Notes under the pieces: generated by a model
What the model was told of the DNA's origin: nothing
The model's input: the letters and a program-made list of their open reading frames with translations, nothing else
Database searches by the model: none
Shown: positions 40,798 through 49,376 of the stretch, one piece after another
Layout: every line of letters starts with the position of its first letter
Numbering within the stretch: the stretch's first letter is position 1
Translations under genes and position numbers: made by a program
Assembly (NCBI GenBank): GCA_029776255.1
Contig: JAKOTN010000097.1
Location: forward strand, 1-64,000
Reading direction: 5' to 3'
DNA from: Pseudomonadota bacterium
GTDB taxonomy: Bacteria; Pseudomonadota; Gammaproteobacteria; Burkholderiales; Rhodocyclaceae
DNA: 64,000 nt

Positions 40798-43352
40798 GAG
40801 GCGAAGGTCTGCCGGCTGAATTCGCCGACATGGCTGAAATAACGCATCGCCAGGCGATCCGACAGGGTCGCCGCGGACAGCGAAATCTCGTCGAGCACCA
40901 CCGCGAGTTCGATGCGCGGGCCTTTGTCCGCGCCCGGGTCGCGGAGTGGTCCTTCGAAACACGCGAAATCGAACGTTTGCAGGCGTGTCAGCATCGGTCG
41001 CAGGGTGTCGTCCGGTGGTCCGCCGAGCAATCGGGCAAGGTTGCGGAGATAGCGGATGAGCGTTTGCAGTTGAAAGGCCACGGAATGCGGGTTGCCTTCG
41101 TCGAGGACGATCAGATCGAGCGTCGGTAGCCATTGTGGCTGCGTCATGTAGCGGGAGCGATAGGTGATGATGCTATCGGTGAGTTCGAGCAGCCATTCCA
41201 GGCTTCCGGCGGCGCGCGTCGATGGCAAGCGCAGAAAGTGGCCAATGGCGCTGGTCAGAAAAATCAGGCGTTCGATGCGTCGGCCGATGATCAACAAACG
41301 CCAGCCATCGTCGCGGGTCATGTTGTCCATCGCGAAACCCGACAGCGTGGACGAGACGAGCAGCACCTGGTCCAGGAAGGCCAGCGCGTCGGCCAGTTCG
41401 GTCGGTTCGTCGTGGCGGTACGCGTCGCTGTAACGCTGCACTTGATGCTGCAGGCGGTTAAGCGCATGCCAGTTGTCTAGCGAGAAACGCTCGCGGACCT
41501 GCGCGCCGACCCACAACAAGCGGCGGATATCGCCGGCGAGGCCGTCGGCCCATTCCTTGCCGCGGATCGCGGCCAGAATTTGCGACTCGGGCGGTTTTTC
41601 GCACGCGACGAGCCGGCGGGTGGTGGCGTCGTCGGCCTCGTTGGTCGGTGTCGGCAGCAAATTCATCGCCTGGCAGAGGTCGAGCGCGGCGTTCAGTGCC
41701 GGCAAGGCGTCGGCGCCGGTATCGACCAGCCGCGACAACGCGACGCGCAGCAGGCGGGCGGTTTTGTCGCATCGCTCGGCGTAACGGCCGAACCAGTAGA
41801 GGTTTTCGACGACACGGGACGAAAGATTACGTCCGCCGCGTACCAGATCGGCCTTGCCGACCGAGTGTTTGAGCAGGCTGAAGGTATTGACCGCCTGGTT
41901 GGTCAACACCCAGGTATCCTTGCTGGAACCGCCGCGCTGCATCGAGATGACGCGAACGTTCGAGGCCGCGGCGACGCGCGCCAGACCGCCGGGCATGATC
42001 GTGTGCCCGTTCGGCGTGGCGGCGACGAAAACGCGCAGACCGACGCCGCGTGGCAGCAAGCGCCGCTCGCTGGCGTTGCTCCAGGCCGGCGCCTGTGAAA
42101 AATTCACCAGTTCCTGCGCTACGTAAGCCTGTGGCCGAGTTCGCAGACGGGCGATCATCTCCTGGCGTTTGGCGCCGGCGAGTTCGTTGCCAAAAACCGG
42201 ATCGAAGCGCTGCGACGGGTAGGAGCCCTTGATGACCAGGCGGTCGAGGTTTTCGATGGTGAAATCCAGCGCCGCCTGTTCGCCGCACCACCAGGTGGCG
42301 ACCGATGGCATCGCCAGCGGTTCGCCGAGCAGTTTTTCGCACGCGCCCGGCAGAAAGCCCGGCAGGGCCGCCGATTCGAGCAGGCCGCTTCCGATGGCAT
42401 TGGCGACCAGAACGTTGCCGGCCCGCACCGCCTGCAGCAAGCCGGCGACGCCCAGCGCCGAGTCGCTGCGCAGTTCGAGCGGGTCGCAATAATCGTCGTC
42501 GAGGCGGCGCAAAATCGCGTGTACTCGTCGCAATCCACTGAGCGTGCGCAGATAGACGCAATCGCCGCGAACCGTCAGGTCTTGTCCTTCGACCAGCGGA
42601 AAGCCGAGATAGCGCGCCAGATAGGCGTGCTCGAAATAGGTTTCGTTGTACGGACCCGGCGTCAGCAACACGATCAGCGGCGGTTCGCCGGTCCGCGGCG
42701 CCCAATAGGCCAGACTTTCCTGTAATTGCCGGAAAAACGAGGCGAGGTGCTGTACGCGCAGATCGCGGAACAGTTCGGGAAAAACACTGCCGACGATGGT
42801 CCGGTTTTCCAGCGCATAGCCGGCGCCGGAGGGCGCTTGCGTGCGATCGGCGATCACCCACCAGCGGCCGTCCGGCGAGCGGGCGAGGTCGGCGGCATAA
42901 AGATGCAGGTAGGTGTCGCCCGCCTGCCGGATTCCCTGGCAAGGCCAGAGAAAATTGTTGTGGCCATAGACCAGCGCCGACGGCAGCGTGCCGTCCTTGA
43001 GCAGATCCTGTGGGCCATAGAGGTCTTTGAGTACCGCATTGAGCAGTCGCGCGCGCTGCGAGACCGCCGCCGCCACGCCTTGCCATTCGTCGGCCGAAAG
43101 AATCAGCGGCAATGGATCAAGCTCCCACGGACGATCGGCGCCTTGCGGGTCGGCATAGACATTGTAGGTGACGCCATTGTCGAGAATGCGTCGCCGGACG
43201 TAGTCGAAACGGTGGCGCATTTGTTCCGGGGTCGCAGCCTCGAGGTGTGCGAGAAGTGCTTGCCACGCCGGCCGAATGTCGCCGTTATCGGCCAGCATTT
43301 CGTCGAAACGGTCGGTTTTTCGGGAATAACTCGCGAGAAGGGATGGCGTCAT
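40794..43352 (-). CDS. Circularly permuted type 2 ATP-grasp protein fused to alpha-E domain
   Basis: GVTYNVYADPQGADRPWELDPLPLILSADEW, LTPGPYNETYFEHAYLARYLGFPLVEGQDLTVR, LSSRVVENLYWFGRYAERCDKTARLLRV; 4-nt overlap with the transglutaminase gene. Confidence 0.9.
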   Translation of the reverse strand: MTPSLLASYSRKTDRFDEMLADNGDIRPAWQALLAHLEAATPEQMRHRFDYVRRRILDNGVTYNVYADPQGADRPWELDPLPLILSADEWQGVAAAVSQRARLLNAVLKDLYGPQDLLKDGTLPSALVYGHNNFLWPCQGIRQAGDTYLHLYAADLARSPDGRWWVIADRTQAPSGAGYALENRTIVGSVFPELFRDLRVQHLASFFRQLQESLAYWAPRTGEPPLIVLLTPGPYNETYFEHAYLARYLGFPLVEGQDLTVRGDCVYLRTLSGLRRVHAILRRLDDDYCDPLELRSDSALGVAGLLQAVRAGNVLVANAIGSGLLESAALPGFLPGACEKLLGEPLAMPSVATWWCGEQAALDFTIENLDRLVIKGSYPSQRFDPVFGNELAGAKRQEMIARLRTRPQAYVAQELVNFSQAPAWSNASERRLLPRGVGLRVFVAATPNGHTIMPGGLARVAAASNVRVISMQRGGSSKDTWVLTNQAVNTFSLLKHSVGKADLVRGGRNLSSRVVENLYWFGRYAERCDKTARLLRVALSRLVDTGADALPALNAALDLCQAMNLLPTPTNEADDATTRRLVACEKPPESQILAAIRGKEWADGLAGDIRRLLWVGAQVRERFSLDNWHALNRLQHQVQRYSDAYRHDEPTELADALAFLDQVLLVSSTLSGFAMDNMTRDDGWRLLIIGRRIERLIFLTSAIGHFLRLPSTRAAGSLEWLLELTDSIITYRSRYMTQPQWLPTLDLIVLDEGNPHSVAFQLQTLIRYLRNLARLLGGPPDDTLRPMLTRLQTFDFACFEGPLRDPGADKGPRIELAVVLDEISLSAATLSDRLAMRYFSHVGEFSRQTFAS

Positions 43353-43465
43353 GAATGAAAAAGGCGCGGGAGCGCGCGGTCCCACGCCTTGCAGTTTCTG
43401 ATCGGCGCAAGTCTAACGTAAACTTGTCGTCGGCATTGGTCGGCAACTACCGCGGGCGGGGCTAA

Positions 43466-45217
43466 ATGGCGAAAACGACGATGAAACGATTGGTGATGGT
43501 TGTTATTTCTTGCCTGTTATCGCTCAACGCGGAGGCCACGTTCGACGCCGCGATAGCCGCGGCGATTCGGCAGGCGCAAGCGGAGCGCGATAACCCGCAG
43601 GCCGACAGTCTGGGGCCCAGTATCTGGCAAGCGGCCGATCGCGGTGATCGTGCCGCCATCGACCGCTTTCTGGCGGAGGGCGTCAACGTCGACGCCAAAT
43701 TTCCCGGCGGCACGGCGCGGCAGGCGGTTCCCGGGGGAACGCCGCTGCTTTTCGCCTTGAGAAGAAAGCGGCTGGCCACCGTGGAATTTCTCCTTGACCG
43801 GGGTGCCGACCCCAACGGCGCGACAAGCGACGGTTATTCGGCGTTGCATTATGCGTTTTGGGCCGGCCTTGCCGAGGACAAAAGCAGTTCAGACTACGAC
43901 GGGCGTTTTTTGCGCGTGTTGCTAGACCGCGGCGCGGCCATCGATGCCCGCGTTCCCCATCGCGACAGCGTGCTGATGCTGATCAGCGGCCATTCCCCGG
44001 CGCAGCCAGAAGCACTGCGAACGCTTCTTGCCTATCGTCCCGATGTTAACCGGCGTCAACCACCGAACTGCGAGACCGCTTTTTATCGCTTGGTATCGGA
44101 AACGCGCGGTCTGCCAGTGGCCAAAGAGCAGGCGTTGAAACTGTTGCTGACTGCCGGTGCGAATCCAAATGCCAATCTGGCCGGCAGTGGCTACCACGGG
44201 GTCGGTGGCGGCAGGGACGGTTGGTCCTACGCGCACTACCGGACGCCCTTGCTCCGTGCCGCCAATTTTCACGGTTACGCCGATGTCGGCACGACCGGCT
44301 ACCAAACCGATCTTGCGGCCAATGCCGAACTGGTTCGCTTCTTGCTGGACAACGGTGCCAATCCACGGTGGGGTGGCATCGGCGGACCGCACGACATCGA
44401 CCGGGAGTGCCCGGATATCCCCGATGGACAGCCGGGAAGTTCCGGAACCGCCGCGCCGGAGTGGGTCGGCTTTCCTTTCACGCAGGCCAATCCCGCGCTG
44501 AGCGAATTGTTAGGCCGGACGGCGATTCATCGGGAAACATTCGACCGCGTTGTGGCGGCCGCACAGCCGATCCAGCCCGGTGAAATCGGTTTTCCGGCCG
44601 TACACGACATGTTGTCTTCCTATCACCACCTGAAATATTACTTGAGTCGCGACAAGGATTCGCTGGCGGACGCGGAACGCTATCGCGCCACGGTGGCCCG
44701 CAAGGAAAATCTGGAACATGGCATGCGGAGCGTGTTGCGCCTGGGTGGGCGTGTCAACCCCGCCTTCGTCCGCTTGTCGACTGAAACGGGCTGGCGCGAT
44801 CTGTGGGAAACCGGTTTTTCTCCCGCCTTTGGTGGCGTGAGGCATCTGCCGCTTTACGAGCACGAAATGCCCGACGATCTCTACCGCGAATTCCTTGAAG
44901 CAGGCGCCAGTCCGGCGATCCGGCGTGACGAGGGCGGAATTTCCGGTGCCGATGTGTCGGTGATTCAATTCCTGATCCGCCGCAACGCGGCCAGCAAGCT
45001 GTCGCTGATCGGCGACCACCTCGGCCTGCTCGAACGTCTGCCGACCTGGTGCCGCCGGACGGCAAAGGGGATCGCCGAGGAACTTGCCGCGCGATCGACG
45101 GCCAAGTCCGCCGACGCCTCGTTCGGCGAGACTGACCGGGAGGCGGGGAAAATACTACGGACTCTACTGCGCAGTTCGGGGTGCAGGGATGTGATTGGAA
45201 ACGTTCGTTTGCCATGA
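43466..45217 (+). CDS. Exported ankyrin-repeat protein
   Basis: Signal-like N-terminus; ankyrin repeats (GGTPLLFALRRKRLATVEFLLDRGADPNGATSDGYSALHYAFWAGL, LVRFLLDNGANPRWGG). Confidence 0.85.
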   Translation: MAKTTMKRLVMVVISCLLSLNAEATFDAAIAAAIRQAQAERDNPQADSLGPSIWQAADRGDRAAIDRFLAEGVNVDAKFPGGTARQAVPGGTPLLFALRRKRLATVEFLLDRGADPNGATSDGYSALHYAFWAGLAEDKSSSDYDGRFLRVLLDRGAAIDARVPHRDSVLMLISGHSPAQPEALRTLLAYRPDVNRRQPPNCETAFYRLVSETRGLPVAKEQALKLLLTAGANPNANLAGSGYHGVGGGRDGWSYAHYRTPLLRAANFHGYADVGTTGYQTDLAANAELVRFLLDNGANPRWGGIGGPHDIDRECPDIPDGQPGSSGTAAPEWVGFPFTQANPALSELLGRTAIHRETFDRVVAAAQPIQPGEIGFPAVHDMLSSYHHLKYYLSRDKDSLADAERYRATVARKENLEHGMRSVLRLGGRVNPAFVRLSTETGWRDLWETGFSPAFGGVRHLPLYEHEMPDDLYREFLEAGASPAIRRDEGGISGADVSVIQFLIRRNAASKLSLIGDHLGLLERLPTWCRRTAKGIAEELAARSTAKSADASFGETDREAGKILRTLLRSSGCRDVIGNVRLP

Positions 45218-45281
45218 GTATCTGATTTGTATTAGTATCCGTGCTCTTTTTCCACACTCGACTTGCAAGGGAGGTCGCACC

Positions 45282-45323
45282 ATGTTTCGCCATAGCACCC
45301 TTTGCAGGTCCCGCCTGGCTTAA
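45282..45323 (+). CDS. Putative 13-aa leader ORF (MFRHSTLCRSRLA) upstream of rtcB2
   Basis: Shine-Dalgarno-like GGGAGG 9 nt upstream of ATG; stop lies just before a terminator-like hairpin. Confidence 0.35.
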   Translation: MFRHSTLCRSRLA

Positions 45324-45332
45324 ATTCTCGGC

Positions 45333-45361
45333 GCCGCCCATGTGGTGGCGGCCTCTTTTTT
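45333..45361 (+). terminator. Terminator-like hairpin/attenuator candidate upstream of rtcB2-prfH
   Basis: GCCGCC-N8-GGCGGC followed by CTCTTTTTT; 55 nt upstream of the preferred rtcB start. Confidence 0.55.
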
Positions 45362-45415
45362 CGCCCCGGCTTCGGCCTGCCAATTCATTTTTTCCATTTT
45401 TTCATGGATTGGTAC

Positions 45416-46555
45416 ATGGGCAATTCCATTCGGCATCTGACCGACGGCGTTTTCTTGATCGCCTCGGCACAAACTTGGATCGAAGGTCACGCGATCCAGC
45501 AATTACAAATTTCGGCACGACTCGAGGGGATGCGCTTGGTGGTCGGCATGCCCGACCTGCATCCCGGACGGGTTTATCCAGTGGGAGCGGCGTTTTTTTC
45601 CGTTGGCCGTTTCTACCCGGCGTTGGTCGGCAACGACATTGGTTGCGGCATGAGCCTATGGCGTACCACACTGGCGGGCCGCGGACTTTCAGCGGACAGG
45701 CTCGAGAAGCGTCTGGGCATGATCGATGGTCCGTTACCGAGCGATCTTCGTACTTACATGGCCGGCGACGATCTCCCCGACACCGGTTTCGAGTCGTCGC
45801 TGGGGACGATTGGCGGCGGAAATCATTTCGCTGAGTTGCAGCGAGTCGACGAAATTTACGAGCACGACACGCTGGCCGCCTTGGCGGTCGATCGGGAGCA
45901 TTTGCTGCTGCTGGTGCATAGTGGCTCACGTGGCTTGGGGCAGCGGATTCTGACGGCACATGTCGAGCGTTATCGGCATGGTGGCCTCGTCGACGGCACG
46001 CTGGCCGGCGACGATTATCTTGAGCAACACGCATTGGCATTGCGTTTCGCTCACGTAAATCGCCGCTTGATCGCCTGGCGCATGCTCGAGAAATTGCGGG
46101 GCGACGGCGCGCCAATCGTCGATCTCGATCACAATCTGTTGACCCCTGCCGAGATCAATGGTGAAAAGGGCTGGCTACACCGCAAGGGAGCAACGCCCAC
46201 CGACGCCGGTTTACTCGTCGTTCCAGGTTCGCGCGGCGATTACAGCTATTTGGTCGAGCCTGTCGCCGACGCGGTCAGTCTCTACTCCGTGGCGCATGGT
46301 GCCGGGCGCAAGTGGATGCGTAGCGACTGCCGGGCGCGTTTGTCGGCTCGTTATGATTCGAGGCAACTGGCGCGTACCGCACTTGGTAGCCGTGTGGTGT
46401 GCAACGACAGGCGCCTACTGTTCGAAGAAGCTCCAGAGGCCTATAAACCGATCAGCAGTGTGATCGGTTCCTTGCGGGACGCGGGACTGGTTCGTCCGGT
46501 GGCGCGCTTGCGGCCGGTGCTGACCTATAAAACGTGCGGCGAGGTGTGGCAATGA
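45416..46555 (+). CDS. rtcB: RtcB family RNA ligase (RtcB2 type, prfH-linked)
   Basis: MGNSIRHLTDGVFLIAS; GNDIGCGMSLW, GTIGGGNHFAEL, LVHSGSRGLG, SVAHGAGRKWMR active-site motifs; alternative ATG at 45404. Confidence 0.9.
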   Translation: MGNSIRHLTDGVFLIASAQTWIEGHAIQQLQISARLEGMRLVVGMPDLHPGRVYPVGAAFFSVGRFYPALVGNDIGCGMSLWRTTLAGRGLSADRLEKRLGMIDGPLPSDLRTYMAGDDLPDTGFESSLGTIGGGNHFAELQRVDEIYEHDTLAALAVDREHLLLLVHSGSRGLGQRILTAHVERYRHGGLVDGTLAGDDYLEQHALALRFAHVNRRLIAWRMLEKLRGDGAPIVDLDHNLLTPAEINGEKGWLHRKGATPTDAGLLVVPGSRGDYSYLVEPVADAVSLYSVAHGAGRKWMRSDCRARLSARYDSRQLARTALGSRVVCNDRRLLFEEAPEAYKPISSVIGSLRDAGLVRPVARLRPVLTYKTCGEVWQ

Positions 46556-47169
46556 TTTTATTGCAAATTTCAGCCGCAAGCGGTCCCCGGGAATGTGCGC
46601 TGGCGGTCGCCAAGACGCTTGGCCGTTTGTTGTACGAGGCCCGAACGTGCGCGGTCAACGTCGACGTGGTCGAACTTGTGCCGGGCGATGTCGGAGGAAC
46701 GTTCCTTTCGGCATTGTTGACGCTCGATGGCGAGGCTGCGCCAAAGCTTGCTCGTCGATGGTGCGGGACCGTGCGGTGGATTTGCGCCAGTCCTTTTCGA
46801 CCGCATCACGGTCGAAAAAACTGGTTTGTCGGTATCGCCGCTCATGCCGAGCCACCGCCAGCTGAAATGAGTGAAGTCCGCTTCGAAGCCTGTCGTGCCT
46901 CGGGGCCGGGCGGACAGCACGTTAACAAAACGGATTCGGCCATACGTGCCACACACCTTGCGACCGGTATCAGTGTCAAGGTGCAGGCACAACGCAGTCA
47001 GCACGCCAACAAGCGCTTGGCAATGCTGCTGATCGAACAAAAGCTTGCCGAAACCGCGTCGCAAGCGGCGGAAGTACAGCGCGCGGTGCGGCGGCAGTTT
47101 CATCGCGATGTTGAGCGTGGTAACGCGGGCCGGGTATTTCGAGGCGAGAATTTCGAACCCGTGCGGTAG
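46552..47169 (+). CDS. prfH: Peptide chain release factor homolog PrfH
   Basis: GGQ motif in FEACRASGPGGQHVNKTDSAIRATH (codons 46909-46917); ATGA overlap with rtcB. Confidence 0.92.
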   Translation: MILLQISAASGPRECALAVAKTLGRLLYEARTCAVNVDVVELVPGDVGGTFLSALLTLDGEAAPKLARRWCGTVRWICASPFRPHHGRKNWFVGIAAHAEPPPAEMSEVRFEACRASGPGGQHVNKTDSAIRATHLATGISVKVQAQRSQHANKRLAMLLIEQKLAETASQAAEVQRAVRRQFHRDVERGNAGRVFRGENFEPVR

Positions 47170-47423
47170 TTTCATGGCAACGCCCAACGGTGGTGACAAG
47201 AGGCGTTAGGCGAAAATGCGCGGGTTTTCTAACGACGACGCGTATTCCGTAGGCATGGGCGCTTCCGCGCGGCCTTCTGTAATCGCATTGCTTGGAAATT
47301 TGGTTGATGGGGCGTTATTGAAAAAATCACCCAACCGTATCGGCAGGGCCGTGCGCTCGCCGACGAAAGACGGTTTTGGTGGGTGTTGACTGGCTGGGGC
47401 GTTTATTGACGGCTTCAGGCCAG

Positions 47424-47597
47424 TCACTTCCGGGTGCGCTGTTCTAGCAATTTGATTTCTTTCTTGTATTTCAGAATTTCCGCGTGAATTTTGCTTTGTT
47501 CGGCCATCGGGAGTATCGCCGTGTTCATCAGCTTGTCTTCAAGCTTTTGAATGCTGCTGACAAGATGTTTTATCTGTTCGTAGGGGGTCATGAACAT
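47424..47597 (-). CDS. Hypothetical 57-aa charged, helix-rich small protein
   Basis: Open frame MFMTPYEQIKHLVSSIQKLEDKLMNTAILPMAEQSKIHAEILKYKKEIKLLEQRTRK, missed by the 60-aa ORF cutoff; coiled-coil-like composition. Confidence 0.4.
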   Translation of the reverse strand: MFMTPYEQIKHLVSSIQKLEDKLMNTAILPMAEQSKIHAEILKYKKEIKLLEQRTRK

Positions 47598-47903
47598 CGT
47601 GATCTCGCCTGTAAGGGTAAATCGTACGGTAACTTCCGCAAATCCGATGATGCCTTGGTGAAGCCTCGTTGTCTATGAAATTTGATTTTTCCGATGACGG
47701 CGTTCAGGCGGGCGTCCGCGAGGAGGAAGGTCGCATTCCTGCTAAATAAGCAGTGCTCGGGAGACGGCTTGATGCCAAAACGTATCGACCGCGGCGAACC
47801 GGATGGTTGCGGTCGAGCCGCCTCGAGGTGTGTCGGGCTGGCGGCAACGACTTCAATTCTTGCGTGGTCAACGAGGAGGCTACCGACCAACGGCGTTGGC
47901 ACG

Positions 47904-48587
47904 CTAGACGAGTTTCACGCGTATCTCGCCGACGCCGCTTATCCCGGCGGTCAACACGTCGCCGCGGACGACCGTCGACACGCCCGCCGGGGTGCCGGTG
48001 AAAATCAGATCGCCGGGCGCCAGGGTGAGATAGGTCGAGAGATTGGCGATGACCTCGGCGACTTTCCACGACATTTGTTCAAGATCGCCATGCTGACGCG
48101 GCTCGCCGTTGACCTGCAACCAGATCGCTCCACGCCGGGGATGTCCGATGGCCGTTGCCGGCTGTAGATCGGCGATGGGCGCACTGTGATCGAATCCCTT
48201 GCCCATGTCCCAGGGGTGTCCCTTGTCCTTGGCCCGGAGTTGCAGATCGCGCCGGGTCAGATCCAGTCCGACGGCGTAGCCGAAGACACCGGCAAGCGCA
48301 TCTTCCGGTCGAATGTTGGCGCCGCCCCGGCTCAGGGCGATGACCAACTCCACCTCGTGTTGCAGGTTGCCGGTGGCCGGCGGGTAGGGAACATTGCCGC
48401 CGCCCGGGACCAGCGCGTCTGCGGGTTTGCTGAAGAAAAACGGCGGCTCGCGCGTGTCGGCGCCCATTTCCGCCGCGTGATCGGCGTAGTTGCGGCCGAC
48501 GCAGTAGACGCGGCGAACCGGGAAAATGGCATCGCTGCCGGCGACCGGAATGCCAACCGGCGCGGCTGGCGGAAAGACATATGGCAT
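47904..48587 (-). CDS. Fumarylacetoacetate hydrolase family protein
   Basis: FPVRRVYCVGRNYADHAAEMG, FFFSKPADALVPGGG, GDLIFTGTPAGVSTVVRGD. Confidence 0.92.
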   Translation of the reverse strand: MPYVFPPAAPVGIPVAGSDAIFPVRRVYCVGRNYADHAAEMGADTREPPFFFSKPADALVPGGGNVPYPPATGNLQHEVELVIALSRGGANIRPEDALAGVFGYAVGLDLTRRDLQLRAKDKGHPWDMGKGFDHSAPIADLQPATAIGHPRRGAIWLQVNGEPRQHGDLEQMSWKVAEVIANLSTYLTLAPGDLIFTGTPAGVSTVVRGDVLTAGISGVGEIRVKLV

Positions 48588-48605
48588 GATCGTTCCTCAA
48601 AAAAG

Positions 48606-49352
48606 TCAAACAGGATTGTCGATATCGACGAATTGGCAGTCAAGGCCGAAGCGCTCGGCCACATGCGCCGCGAGTGCCTGCACGCCGTAACGTTCGCTGG
48701 CGTGATGGCCGGCGGCGAGGTAGGCCACACCGGATTCCCTGGCCAGATGCACCGTCTGTTCGGAGATTTCGCCGCTCAGATAAAGATCGGCGCCCAAGGC
48801 GATTGCCTGTTCGAACAAACCTTGCGCGCCGCCGGAGCACCACGCCACGCGCTCGATGCGGCGATGTTCCGGGCCGATCAGCAAGGGTTGGCGCCCGAGC
48901 CCCCGCGCCACTTGGCCGGCAATCGTCGCGGCGCTGGCGGCCTGCGCGGGGCGCCCGAGCCAACCGACATCCTGTTCGCCAAAGCGTCGATCGACCAGCC
49001 AGCCAAACCGTTGAGCAAGTTGTGCATTGTTGCCGAACTCGGGGTGTCCATCCAGCGGCAGATGATAGGCGATGAGGTTGATGTCGTGTTTGAGCAGCGT
49101 TTGCAGACGCTTTTTTCGGATGCCGGTGACTCGGCCGTCCTCGCCGCGCCAGAACCAACCGTGATGGACGAGAACGGCATCGGCGCTCCGTTCCGCCGCC
49201 GCTTCCAGCAGGGCTTGGCTGGCGGTGACGCCTGCCACCAGGCGCCGGATTTCTGGCCGTCCTTCCACTTGCAGGCCGTTTGGGCAATAATCCCTGTAGT
49301 GCCCGGCCTCCAGCAGCGTGTCCAGGTAGTGTATCAATTCTTCACGTTTCAT
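48606..49352 (-). CDS. Nif3-like dinuclear metal center hexameric protein
   Basis: YLDTLLEAGHYRDYCPNGLQVEG, VLVHHGWFWRGE, AGHHASERYGVQALAAHVAERF. Confidence 0.92.
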   Translation of the reverse strand: MKREELIHYLDTLLEAGHYRDYCPNGLQVEGRPEIRRLVAGVTASQALLEAAAERSADAVLVHHGWFWRGEDGRVTGIRKKRLQTLLKHDINLIAYHLPLDGHPEFGNNAQLAQRFGWLVDRRFGEQDVGWLGRPAQAASAATIAGQVARGLGRQPLLIGPEHRRIERVAWCSGGAQGLFEQAIALGADLYLSGEISEQTVHLARESGVAYLAAGHHASERYGVQALAAHVAERFGLDCQFVDIDNPV

Positions 49353-49376
49353 TTACTGGCTCCAAAATAGTGCTCC

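Noticed and set aside
47181-47212. CGCCCAAC...GTTAGGCG after prfH, resembling a minimal attC
   Set aside because: The order is right, but the 32-nt length is too short for a functional attC and no inner L boxes or integron genes are visible.
47676-47750. 24-codon plus-strand ORF MKFDFSDDGVQAGVREEEGRIPAK
   Set aside because: No ribosome-binding site and very short; indistinguishable from chance.
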